64,000 nucleotides of DNA from Caballeronia jiangsuensis (GTDB lineage: Bacteria > Pseudomonadota > Gammaproteobacteria > Burkholderiales > Burkholderiaceae): assembly GCA_000648925.1 (NCBI GenBank), contig JFHF01000032.1:1-64000 (forward strand). The letters run 5' to 3'. The translations under genes were made by a program, and so were the position numbers. Under the pieces are notes generated by a model. It did no database searches. It had not been told where the DNA came from and saw only the letters and a list, made by a program, of their open reading frames with translations. Shown one piece after another: positions 42,818 to 51,064 of the stretch (its first letter is position 1; each line of letters starts with the position of its first letter).

Positions 42818-43582
42818 TTATGAGAAATGCAATTCGACGGCGGGCAAGCCTTCGATGCTGCCCACAGCCGTGCCGGGCGCATCGGGGAATGCGAGGCCCG
42901 TGTACGAGCCCGCCGTGAGCAAGGTGCCGCGCTCGACGGCAAGCCCGCGCGACACGCTGTGGTTCACCGTCCAGGCAAGCAGGCGACGCGGGTCGCCCGC
43001 AGGGTTCGCGGGAGCGCCCTGGAAGAGCGGCGCGCCGCCGAAGGTGAACGTCATCGCGGGCGACACGAAGGGAAACGCCGCGTCGTAGGGCACGCCATCG
43101 CCCACGATCAACGCGCCATGATTCTGCAGGTCGGCGAGCTGCCAGGACTTCTCGACATCGGGCCACGCGGCGAAACGGCTCGCCACGACTTCGATCGCGG
43201 CATGCACCGACTCGATCGCGGCAAATACGTCTTCATCGCTATGGGGACCGCTGCCCGCCTCGAAGCGCCGGCCGAGCCTGAACGCGACTTCGAGTTCCAG
43301 CCCGGCCTTGCCGAATGCATGCATCGAGAGATGCGCGCCGGAATCATGCATGCCATCGGCAGGAAGCGGCGCGCCCTGAATCGGGCCATCGTGCGATTTC
43401 GCGCCGACCTTCCATCCGCCGATGTCCGCGTTCAGCGCACGCAACGTCGCTTCCTGCGCGGCGTAGGCTTCATCGGCGTTCTGCGGACGCGCGCCTTCCG
43501 GCAACACGTCGAGCTTCGCCCGATGCGCGCGGGCCTCGACAAAAAGCCGTGCGAGCGCATCGGCGTCGAACATGGCGCTCAT
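42818..43582 (-). CDS. 2-keto-4-pentenoate hydratase family protein (FAH superfamily)
   Basis: A 254-residue protein. ATG at 43582 overlaps the stop of the aminotransferase gene (ATGA); the longer open frame runs through that gene. Fumarylacetoacetate-hydrolase-type fold: GWKVGAKSHDGPIQGAPL, FGKAGLELEVAFRLGR (metal-binding Glu pair) and ALIVGDGVPYD. Relatives hydrate 2-hydroxypenta-2,4-dienoate or decarboxylate 2-oxo acids in aromatic meta-cleavage pathways. No ring-cleavage gene is near, so the substrate is open. Confidence 0.85.
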   Translation of the reverse strand: MSAMFDADALARLFVEARAHRAKLDVLPEGARPQNADEAYAAQEATLRALNADIGGWKVGAKSHDGPIQGAPLPADGMHDSGAHLSMHAFGKAGLELEVAFRLGRRFEAGSGPHSDEDVFAAIESVHAAIEVVASRFAAWPDVEKSWQLADLQNHGALIVGDGVPYDAAFPFVSPAMTFTFGGAPLFQGAPANPAGDPRRLLAWTVNHSVSRGLAVERGTLLTAGSYTGLAFPDAPGTAVGSIEGLPAVELHFS

Positions 43583-44799
43583 GCTGCCGCCTTCAGCGTG
43601 GGCTTCGCGACGTGGCTCGTCAGATAGTCCATCGCCGCCGCGACACCGCTGCCCTTCAGTTCGATACCCGCGAGCCTCAATCCCATCTCGCAGCCGGAGA
43701 GCGCGGCCATCAGCGTGAGATCGTTGCAATCGCCGAGATGGCCGATCCGGAACATGCGTCCCTTCACCTTGCCGAGGCCCGTGCCGAGCGACATGTCGAA
43801 GTGTTCGTAGATGAGCTTGCGCACCGCATCGGCATCGACGCCTTCGGGCGTCATCACGCCCGTCAGCACCGGCGAATACACGGCGGGATCGGCGCATTGA
43901 ATCTCGAGTCCCCATGCGGTGACCGCCGAGCGGCACGCGGCCGCGAGCCGTTGATGGCGAGCGAACACGTTATCGAGCCCTTCGTCGAGGAGCATGTCGA
44001 GCGCTTCCGAAAGCGCGTAGAGCAGGTTCGTGTTCGGCGTGTAAGGCCAGTAACCCTGCTTGTTCATCTCGATGATCTCGGTCCAGTCCCAGAACGCACG
44101 CGGCAGCGTGGCGCGTTTCGACGCCTCGCGCGCCTTCTCCGATACCGCGTTGAAGCTGATTCCAGGCGGCAGCATCAAGCCTTTCTGCGACCCGGAGACC
44201 GTCACGTCCACGCCCCATTCGTCGTGACGATAATCCGCCGACGCGAGACCCGAGATCGTGTCCACCATCAGCAGCGCAGGATGCTTCGCGGCGTCGATGG
44301 CGTGCCGCACGGCGGCGATATCGGACGTCACGCCCGTCGACGTTTCGTTATGCACCACGCATACGGCCTTGATCACGCCCTGCGTGTCTTCGCGCAAGCG
44401 CTTCTCGATCATGTCGGCCTGCACGCCGCGCCGCCATCCGTCGATGCCGGGCAAACCCAGAAACTCCGGCTTGAGCCCGAGGTTCTCGGCCATCTTCTTC
44501 CACAGCGTCGCGAAGTGGCCCGTCTCGTACATCAGTACCGTGTCGCCGGAACTCAGCGTGTTGCAGAGTGCCGCCTCCCATGCGCCCGTGCCCGATGCCG
44601 GATAGATCACCACCGGCTGAATCGTCTTGAAGACCTCCTTGATGCCGTCGAGCACCTTCAATCCCAGCGCGCCGAATTCGGGGCCGCGATGATCGATCGT
44701 CGGATAGCTCATTGCACGCAGAATCCGATCGGGGACCGGACTCGGTCCAGGAATCTGCAGAAAGTGACGGCCAGCAGGATGGAAGTCGAGCTTGAACAT
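43579..44799 (-). CDS. Class V aminotransferase, serine/aspartate-glyoxylate type
   Basis: A 406-residue PLP enzyme. ATG at 44799 follows AGAGGACG; the frame extends to 45006 across the divergent promoter. IPGPSPVPDRILRAM and ASGTGAWEAAL are typical of alanine/serine-glyoxylate aminotransferases. The PLP lysine is in VSGSQKGLMLPPG. Serine-glyoxylate aminotransferases and BhcA (aspartate-glyoxylate aminotransferase) share this family and length. It is the first gene of the leftward set and lies directly behind the GntR-type operator. Confidence 0.88.
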   Translation of the reverse strand: MFKLDFHPAGRHFLQIPGPSPVPDRILRAMSYPTIDHRGPEFGALGLKVLDGIKEVFKTIQPVVIYPASGTGAWEAALCNTLSSGDTVLMYETGHFATLWKKMAENLGLKPEFLGLPGIDGWRRGVQADMIEKRLREDTQGVIKAVCVVHNETSTGVTSDIAAVRHAIDAAKHPALLMVDTISGLASADYRHDEWGVDVTVSGSQKGLMLPPGISFNAVSEKAREASKRATLPRAFWDWTEIIEMNKQGYWPYTPNTNLLYALSEALDMLLDEGLDNVFARHQRLAAACRSAVTAWGLEIQCADPAVYSPVLTGVMTPEGVDADAVRKLIYEHFDMSLGTGLGKVKGRMFRIGHLGDCNDLTLMAALSGCEMGLRLAGIELKGSGVAAAMDYLTSHVAKPTLKAAA

Positions 44800-44822
44800 G
44801 AGTCCGCGTCCTCTTAAATGTA

Positions 44823-44867
44823 ATTTTGCATGCAAAATACAATAACGCAGGGATCGCGACGCGTAAA
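44823..44867 (-). promoter_or_regulatory. Promoter and perfect palindromic operator of the GntR-associated operon
   Basis: On the minus strand TTTACG (44862-44867) and TATTGT (44839-44844) are 17 bases apart. Directly downstream lies the perfect 16-base palindrome ATTTTGCATGCAAAAT (44823-44838), where a bound repressor would cover the start point. A second palindrome, TAGGCCG-AA-CGGCCTA (44876-44891), lies upstream towards the GntR gene. ATTTTGCATGCAAAAT-like sites are known for FCD-type GntR regulators. Confidence 0.7.
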
Positions 44868-44963
44868 GGAATACATAGGCCGAACGGCCTAGGGATAACC
44901 CGCTGGCGGTTTTTTCCGCTTGCGCTGGGTTAAAATTGCCGCAAATGGAATCAGAGGTATTGA

Positions 44964-45713
44964 ATGCAAAATCCTGATTTTCCGGAAACGCACGTTTCCT
45001 CGTCACTGCCGAAGGTCGAGCGGCTGCGCCTGCACGACACCGTCGTCGATCACTTGCGCGGCTTCATCGTCGAGGGCTTGCTCGCGCCGGGCGTGAAGCT
45101 CAACGAACGCAAGTTATGCGAGACGCTCGGCATTTCGCGCACGCCGCTTCGCGAGGCGCTGAAGGTGCTGGCCGCCGAAGGCCTGATCGAGATTTCGCCG
45201 AACCGGGGCGCGTCGGTATCGCAGATGAGCGAGTTCGAGATTCGCGAGATGTTCGAATTGATGAGCGGGCTGGAAGCGTTTTCGGGTGAACTGGCGTGCG
45301 AGCGCATCACGCCGCTGGAGATCGCGGAGATCAAGGCGCTGCATTACGCGATGCTCGCGTGCCGCGCGCAGAACGACCTCTCGGGCTATTACAGCCGCAA
45401 CCAGGCCATTCACGACAAGATCAACGAAGCCGCGCGCAATACCGCCTTGCGTCAGACCTATGTGTCGATCAATCGGCGTCTGATGGCGCTGCGTTTTCGT
45501 TCGAACTTCCAGACGCCGAAGTGGGACAGCGCCATTCGCGATCACGAAGAGATGATCGAGGCGCTCGAGACTCGCGACGGCAGGCGCATGGGCGAGATCC
45601 TGCGCAAGCACTTGCTGTCCAAGCGCGACGCGGTTCTCGCCGAGCGCACGCTGACGACGGTGAAGCCCGCGTCGCAGAAAAAGCGTGCGACGAACAAAGT
45701 CGACGGTGGATGA
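44964..45713 (+). CDS. GntR-family regulator, FCD (FadR/VanR-like) subfamily
   Basis: A 249-residue regulator. The winged helix is LRGFIVEGLLAPGVKLNERK plus LCETLGISRTPLREALKVLA. The all-helical FCD ligand domain from residue 88 contains metal/ligand histidines in NQAIHDKINEAA and AIRDHEEMIEAL. These proteins usually bind an organic acid and release DNA. It diverges from the aminotransferase-led gene set, and the palindrome between them makes it the likely local repressor. A TGCAAAAT half-site covers its own start codon region, which fits autoregulation. Confidence 0.92.
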   Translation: MQNPDFPETHVSSSLPKVERLRLHDTVVDHLRGFIVEGLLAPGVKLNERKLCETLGISRTPLREALKVLAAEGLIEISPNRGASVSQMSEFEIREMFELMSGLEAFSGELACERITPLEIAEIKALHYAMLACRAQNDLSGYYSRNQAIHDKINEAARNTALRQTYVSINRRLMALRFRSNFQTPKWDSAIRDHEEMIEALETRDGRRMGEILRKHLLSKRDAVLAERTLTTVKPASQKKRATNKVDGG

Positions 45714-45803
45714 GCGCTAGAGAATAGAACGGTCACGCGATTTCTCGGAAGATGGGATACGATACCGGCCCAGGGCCGCCAGAGCCTTCTATCGGGGAAA
45801 ACG

Positions 45804-46166
45804 TTGATCAGAATTCGAGGGGCATGCATCGCGCTCGGCGTGGTGCTCGTCATCACGGGCATCACCTTCTATCACTCTTCGGACTTCGACAATGCGCAGG
45901 CCGCAATGGACCGCCAGACTGTCGACTGCCTCACGCGCGAACTCACGCGTGACGAGAAAGTCCGCATCGCCCGACTGACCGCGGTGCACGACCGCGAAGG
46001 GCTTCGTCCCATCTACAGTGATGTCCTCGCGCGCTGCGTCGTGCGTTCCGATCAATGGGACCGCCGTCCGCAACTGGTCACGAGCGCGCGACAGACCCTA
46101 TCTCAAGACCCAGAATTCAGACAGATGCTGAACGCGAGCACGATGGAACTCGCGCGGCGTCAGTGA
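45804..46166 (+). CDS. Unknown protein with one N-terminal membrane segment
   Basis: A 120-residue protein with a TTG start at 45804 after CGGGGAAAACG; no ATG is available. Residues 5-23 (RGACIALGVVLVITGITFY) are hydrophobic, and the remainder looks like an exported helical domain with two cysteines (positions 42 and 77) that could form a disulfide. I recognise no family. It converges with the following small gene. Confidence 0.5.
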   Translation: MIRIRGACIALGVVLVITGITFYHSSDFDNAQAAMDRQTVDCLTRELTRDEKVRIARLTAVHDREGLRPIYSDVLARCVVRSDQWDRRPQLVTSARQTLSQDPEFRQMLNASTMELARRQ

Positions 46167-46179
46167 TCGCGCGCATCGA

Positions 46180-46347
46180 TCAGGCCGTCAGCCCGCTGCC
46201 CGTGCCGAGCTGAACCTCGGCGCGCGTGCTCGCCGCATGCGCACTGAGCACGGCGATTTCATGCTGCGTGTAATGCGTGACCGGTGCGATGGCCGCGAGC
46301 GCGGCGGTGATGACGATGGCGGTGATGCTGATCGAGATGGCGTTCAT
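46180..46347 (-). CDS. Small exported or membrane peptide, unknown function
   Basis: A 55-residue peptide. ATG at 46347 follows AAAGGAGCCGAAC, a strong ribosome site; the frame extends upstream without one. ISISITAIVITAALAAIAPV is a signal or membrane segment, and the short tail THYTQHEIAVLSAHAAST is hydrophilic. No family is recognised. Confidence 0.55.
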   Translation of the reverse strand: MNAISISITAIVITAALAAIAPVTHYTQHEIAVLSAHAASTRAEVQLGTGSGLTA

Positions 46348-46473
46348 GTTCGGCTCCTTTGGCTGTTGTCGCTGAATCGTTGCTGTCGATGTGAGGCATT
46401 GTGGTCGCCGAAAGTTAGCGAAGAGTGAGCATCGGCGCGCGGCGATCATGCAGGCCGCCGGAGTAAGATCGGC

Positions 46474-47430
46474 ATGCAATCGACCATCGCGCATACGGCA
46501 TTCAAAATGCACTCAACCATCGATATATCGACCGCCACGCTCGAACTGCCCTTCAAGCGGCCTTTCGACTGGACGCGCATGCTGAAATTCATCGCCGGGC
46601 GGGCGTCCGCGGGCGTCGAGTCGGTTGAAGACGACGTGTATCGGCGTGCGATCGAATGGCAAGGCGACGACGGCACCATCGAAGTCACGCGGCACGAAAG
46701 CAGGCATCGGCTCGTCGTGAACGTCGAGGGCGCGGTGGCGCGCCACGCCGATGCGCTCGCCGCGCCGCTCTCGCGCATGTTCGATCTGCATGTCGATCCA
46801 CGCGAAATCGCCCGATGCCTCGGCGATGACCCGGTGCTCGCTCCACTCGTCGCGGCCGCGCCGGGCTTGCGCGTGCCGGGCGCGTGGTCCGGCTTCGAAC
46901 TCGTGGTGCGCACGATCGTCGGGCAACAGGTGAGCGTGAAAGGCGCATCGACGATCACGAACCGCATCGTGCAGCGCGCGGGGAAAAAGATCGCGGGCCA
47001 TCCGCACGAAGGCACCGCGTGGCGCTTTCCCACGCCCGCCGAGCTCGCCGCCGCCGACTTGGAGAAGATCGGCATGCCGACGAAGCGCATCGAGACCGTG
47101 CAACGGTTCGCCCACGCGGTGGCGACGGGCGCGTTGCCGCTCGACGAACCGGGCGCCGACATCGAACTGCTGAAACGCGACATGCTCGCGATGCCGGGCA
47201 TCGGGCCGTGGACCGTCGGCTATGTCGCGATGCGTGCGCTACGCGATCCCGACGCGTGGCCCGACGCCGATCTCGTACTCATGCAGGCGATCGCGCGACG
47301 CGATCCGTCGCTTGCGAAGCCTGCCCAGCAGCGCGCGCGCACCGAGCGCTGGCGTCCGTGGCGCGCCTATGCGGCGATGCACCTGTGGAACGGCGTGGCG
47401 ATGGAAACGGGACTTGCACGCGGCGGTTGA
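46474..47430 (+). CDS. AlkA-like DNA-3-methyladenine glycosylase
   Basis: A 318-residue HhH-GPD glycosylase with an AlkA N-terminal domain. ATG at 46474 follows GGAGTAAG. The helix-hairpin-helix is LAMPGIGPWTVGYVAMRAL and the catalytic aspartate is in DAWPDADLVL. FELVVRTIVGQQVSVKGA is the conserved helix before it. The enzyme removes alkylated purines in base excision repair. It stands alone here, without the Ada domains found in fused forms. A GntR-type TGCAAAATG sequence downstream (47479) is outside the gene. Confidence 0.9.
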   Translation: MQSTIAHTAFKMHSTIDISTATLELPFKRPFDWTRMLKFIAGRASAGVESVEDDVYRRAIEWQGDDGTIEVTRHESRHRLVVNVEGAVARHADALAAPLSRMFDLHVDPREIARCLGDDPVLAPLVAAAPGLRVPGAWSGFELVVRTIVGQQVSVKGASTITNRIVQRAGKKIAGHPHEGTAWRFPTPAELAAADLEKIGMPTKRIETVQRFAHAVATGALPLDEPGADIELLKRDMLAMPGIGPWTVGYVAMRALRDPDAWPDADLVLMQAIARRDPSLAKPAQQRARTERWRPWRAYAAMHLWNGVAMETGLARGG

Positions 47431-47506
47431 TATCGCATGCATTGACGGCGATCGCATGTTGCGTGCATTCCGTACGCATGCAAAATGCCGAGAAGCGATG
47501 CCGCAT

Positions 47507-48616
47507 TCACCCATGCAATACGAGCTTCTGCACTCGCCAGTTGAGCAGTTCCGCGACGAACAACGTGTTCTCCGCCGGACACGCCATCTCGTGAATCCAT
47601 CCGAACTGCTTCTGTTGCTTGCCCGATCGCCCGAGCACGCCCAAGAGTTTTCCATCGAGCGATAACTTGTAGATCCTGCCGGGAAACGCATCGGCGGAAT
47701 ACAGGAATTGAGTCGGACCCGGCGAAATGCAAATGGCCCACGGCGATCCCGGCGCAAACGTGCCCGCCGCGATCGCGGCTTCATCGGGCATGTTGCCGAT
47801 AGCCGGGCGCGCATCGGGCGGCACGGGCACGTCGATCGTGAACTGCCGCTGAAAACTCCCTTCTCCGTCGAAGACCTGAATGCGCCGGTTGCTGCGATCG
47901 GCGACATAGACCAGGCCGCTTCTGTCGACGGCAATGCTGTGAGGCGTATGGAATTGCCCCGGCTCCTTGCCGCGCTCGCCCCAGGACTTGAGCCAGTTGC
48001 CGTCCTTGTCGACCTTCGCGACGCGCGAATTGATGTATCCGTCGCTGATGTACGTGTTGCCCGCGGCATCCCAAGCGACATCCGTGACTTGTCGAAAGCG
48101 GCCGGGCTCCGAAGGCAACGGCGGATTCGGATGCTTGAGCGGCGCGGTGTCTTCATCCGATGCTTCCTGCTTGCGTCCGAACACCATCGCGACACGGCCT
48201 TCGGGCGTGAACTTGATGATCATGTCCGAGCCCTTGTCCGTCACCCACACGTTGTCCTGCCGATCCACCTTGACCGTATGCGCGAACGACCACGCATAAA
48301 GGTTATGGCCGATCTCGCGCACGAAACGTCCGTTGCGATCGAATTCGAGCAATTGCGCCGCGGCCGCGCCATATGCGGGGCCGATGCTATTGCCGCGCGG
48401 AAGCACGAAGATATGTCCCGCCGAATTGAGCGCGACGCCGGAGCATTCGCCGAAATACACGTCGCGCGGCAAGCGCACCGGATCGGGAACGGAGTCGTAG
48501 GCAATGGCCGGCACGTCGTTGTCGGCGTAAGCGAGATGCGGAAAGAGCGCGAGCGCGGCGGCGCTCTGGCCCGCTAGCATCAGAAAGCGCCGGCGGCTTG
48601 CAGCGCCTGGCGTCAT
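47507..48616 (-). CDS. NHL-repeat protein with a Tat-type signal
   Basis: A 369-residue beta-propeller. ATG at 48616 gives a twin-arginine signal (SRRRFLMLAGQSAAALALF); ATG at 48637 is also possible. Repeated NHL blades include GNWLKSWGERGKEPGQFHTP, HSIAVDRSGLVYVADRSNRR and FGWIHEMACPAENTLFVAEL. The family includes peptidyl-hydroxyglycine amidating lyase-like proteins, but catalytic function cannot be assumed. Export by Tat suggests a periplasmic folded protein, perhaps metal-binding. Confidence 0.8.
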   Translation of the reverse strand: MTPGAASRRRFLMLAGQSAAALALFPHLAYADNDVPAIAYDSVPDPVRLPRDVYFGECSGVALNSAGHIFVLPRGNSIGPAYGAAAAQLLEFDRNGRFVREIGHNLYAWSFAHTVKVDRQDNVWVTDKGSDMIIKFTPEGRVAMVFGRKQEASDEDTAPLKHPNPPLPSEPGRFRQVTDVAWDAAGNTYISDGYINSRVAKVDKDGNWLKSWGERGKEPGQFHTPHSIAVDRSGLVYVADRSNRRIQVFDGEGSFQRQFTIDVPVPPDARPAIGNMPDEAAIAAGTFAPGSPWAICISPGPTQFLYSADAFPGRIYKLSLDGKLLGVLGRSGKQQKQFGWIHEMACPAENTLFVAELLNWRVQKLVLHG

Positions 48617-48795
48617 GTCGCAACATGGGCAGTACATCGAGTGTCGAAGACTCACTGTTACCCTCCTCTTGTTCGTCGCCTGCAATGATGAACATCGATG
48701 GTCGGCTTGCTTCGCGATGCGAGAGGAAGTGTAGTGCATGAATCGCATTATTCACATGCGCGTACTTTTACCGCTTTCAATGCTGAAAGGACATC

Positions 48796-49227
48796 ATGAC
48801 CGAATCCTGGCAATATCAAGTTCGAATCCGGCTCGCGCCCGAATACGCGGCTCTGGCGCGTCAAGACCCTGCGAGCGAAAAGCTCGCGCCGATCAACGGG
48901 GTGCTCATCAGGCACGCTGCCCAATTGAAATGCCAGTACGACGCCTTCGCCGACTACGTGGCGCAAGCGGAGCGCGATGGCATCGAGCACTATCCGCTTT
49001 ATCGATGGACGCGCGAAACCATCGAAAATCCCGCTAAAAAGGCGAAATATCTCGAAGCGTTCACGCTCTATGTGAATGGCGACGAAGTCTATGACAAGGC
49101 GCTCGCCGATGCATTGGAGGAAGCGCTTCGGTTACTCGCGAGCGATGCGATCATCGATATCCGCAAGCTCGACACGAACCCCGCAAACAATCCACAACCG
49201 CCTTCGTATAACAATTCACGAGGTTGA
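48796..49227 (+). CDS. Conserved-looking protein of unknown function
   Basis: A 143-residue soluble protein starting at ATG 48796 behind AAAGGACATC. It has no signal peptide or membrane segment. It begins SWQYQVRIRLAPEYAALARQ, a short beta then helical pattern, and ends in an Asn/Pro-rich tail. I recognise no family. It lies between divergent and tandem neighbours and is probably its own transcription unit. Confidence 0.6.
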   Translation: MTESWQYQVRIRLAPEYAALARQDPASEKLAPINGVLIRHAAQLKCQYDAFADYVAQAERDGIEHYPLYRWTRETIENPAKKAKYLEAFTLYVNGDEVYDKALADALEEALRLLASDAIIDIRKLDTNPANNPQPPSYNNSRG

Positions 49228-49251
49228 CGTCGTGCATCCCTCGCGCTAAGG

Positions 49252-49269
49252 TTTGGTAAATCAACCAAA
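49252..49269. promoter_or_regulatory. Palindromic operator of the TetR gene
   Basis: TTTGGT (49252-49257) and ACCAAA (49264-49269) form a perfect inverted repeat with a 6-base spacer, ending 7 bases before the TetR start codon. The position favours autorepression. Confidence 0.5.
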
Positions 49270-49276
49270 ATCCGGA

Positions 49277-49837
49277 ATGCGCCCCGTGCAGGATCGTCGT
49301 CAAACCATACTCGAAGCCGCGCTCGCCACTTTGCGCGAAGAAGGCTATTCGGGCTTTACGCAACCGCGCGTCGCCGCGCGCGCGGGCGTGCGTCAGAGTC
49401 ATCTCACGTACTATTATCCGACGCGTCTCGCGTTGATCGAAGCCGTCGCGCGCACCGCGATCGACGGCCAGCTCGCCGCCGTCGATGCCTTCGCGGGCGA
49501 AGCGTCGCTCAAGGTCACGGCGGCATCGATCGCCAATGTCGCGATACGCCACGAGAACACCCGCGTGCTGATGGCGCTCGCGCAAGCCGCCGACGAAGAG
49601 CCGACCATCCGCAGCCTCTTTCGCGAACTCGCGGACGGCGTCGCGGTGCGCATCACGCGCATGCTCGAAGCAATGGGCCTCGCCGTGACGAAAGAGCATG
49701 TGGCGATGGTGCATGCGCTCGTCGTCGGGCTTGCGGTCATCGATCTCGCGATGGGCCGCTCGGACGGCAAGCGCCGCGCGAGCAGCGCCATCGAAACCTT
49801 GTTCTCGCTGCTGCACGACGAATCGAAGCCTTCGTAA
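49277..49837 (+). CDS. TetR-family transcriptional regulator
   Basis: A 186-residue regulator. ATG at 49277 is preferred; a TTG at 49253 falls in the palindrome. The DNA-binding helix-turn-helix is TILEAALATLREEGYSGFTQ followed by RVAARAGVRQSHLTYYYPTR. The C-terminal helical ligand domain is unremarkable. It converges with the dehydrogenase gene 9 bases away. The target genes are unknown beyond probable self-control. Confidence 0.88.
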   Translation: MRPVQDRRQTILEAALATLREEGYSGFTQPRVAARAGVRQSHLTYYYPTRLALIEAVARTAIDGQLAAVDAFAGEASLKVTAASIANVAIRHENTRVLMALAQAADEEPTIRSLFRELADGVAVRITRMLEAMGLAVTKEHVAMVHALVVGLAVIDLAMGRSDGKRRASSAIETLFSLLHDESKPS

Positions 49838-49846
49838 GCGGATCGA

Positions 49847-50800
49847 TCACGCCTTGCGCGCGTCGAGCCATTCGACGATATTGCGCACCGTATCGCCATA
49901 AAACGTGCGATATAGCTCCTCCGATACATAGCCGATATGCGGCGTCGCCAGCACGTTCGGCAGCGCGCGCAGCGGGTCGTTTGCAGCGAGCGGCTCTTCG
50001 TCGTACACGTCGATGGCCGCGCCCGCGAGCCTGCCCGATTTCAACGCATCGACAAGCGCAACGCTATCGACGATGGGCCCGCGCGACGTATTCACGATAC
50101 GGCTCGTCGGCTTCATCTGCGCGAGTTCCTTCACGCCGACGAGATGATGCGTGCGCTCGCTCAGGCGCACGTGAACCGAGAGCACATCGGAAGTCCTGAA
50201 GAGCGTGTCCTTGTCGACGAGTTGCACGCCCTTTTCTTCGGCGCGCTCCCGCGTGAGGTTCTGGCTCCACGCGATCACGTTCATGCGAAACGCGCGCCCT
50301 ATCACACCGACCGCCGATCCCACGCGCCCGAGTCCGAGCAGGCCGAGCGTCTTGCCCGCCAGTTCGGTGCCGAGACCCACCTGCCAGCCGCCTTCCTTCA
50401 GCGAGCGGTTTTCGGCGGGGATATTGCGCATCATCGCGAGAATCAGCGCCCACGTGAATTCGATCGTCGGTGTGGACGCGTAGCCCGTGTGACGCACTTC
50501 GATGCCGCGTGCGGCCGCGGCTTCGAGATCGATCGATGCATTGGCCGCGCCCGTCGACGCAATCAGCTTCAGGTTCGGCAGATGGTCGATGATGTCGCGC
50601 GAGAACGGCGTGCGCTCGCGCATGGCACAAACGACGTCGAAGGGCCGCAGGCGTTCGAGCAGCGCATCGCGTTCGGCGATGTGATCGTTGAACACGGTGA
50701 TCGTCGCGCGTCCGTCGAGCGGCGACCAGTCGGCCATGGAAAGCGTGACATGCTGATAGTCGTCGAGAACGGCGACCTTGATCGGATCGGATGTGGCCAT
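49847..50800 (-). CDS. NAD-dependent D-2-hydroxyacid dehydrogenase
   Basis: A 317-residue D-isomer-specific dehydrogenase starting at ATG 50800. GLLGLGRVGSAVGVIGRAF is the NAD-binding GxGxxG region. The catalytic set is Arg in VNTSRGPIVD, Glu in DVYDEEPL and His in ATPHIGYVS. It interconverts a 2-keto acid and its D-2-hydroxy acid. The 264-base gap upstream, to the next divergent gene, shows no other gene. Confidence 0.9.
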   Translation of the reverse strand: MATSDPIKVAVLDDYQHVTLSMADWSPLDGRATITVFNDHIAERDALLERLRPFDVVCAMRERTPFSRDIIDHLPNLKLIASTGAANASIDLEAAAARGIEVRHTGYASTPTIEFTWALILAMMRNIPAENRSLKEGGWQVGLGTELAGKTLGLLGLGRVGSAVGVIGRAFRMNVIAWSQNLTRERAEEKGVQLVDKDTLFRTSDVLSVHVRLSERTHHLVGVKELAQMKPTSRIVNTSRGPIVDSVALVDALKSGRLAGAAIDVYDEEPLAANDPLRALPNVLATPHIGYVSEELYRTFYGDTVRNIVEWLDARKA

Positions 50801-51064
50801 GATGGTTTCGTCGGATTTGTTATTACGAATGGATCGAGCGGCAGCCGCCAGTGTGACGCAATGCGCTAATTTATGTCGCGCGCGGCCTCGGCGAGCCTCC
50901 ATGAAACCCGGCAAAGCCTTGCTGCATAAGCCCGCGCGCCATCTCCGAATACATGACATGGCGTGAAATAAGTTACCGCGGGACTTCACGCGAGCCCTTC
51001 TCTATAGTCACTTCCGTCGCCACACGAAACGCAACGTGGCCTTGAGAACCGAGAAGGACATCCC

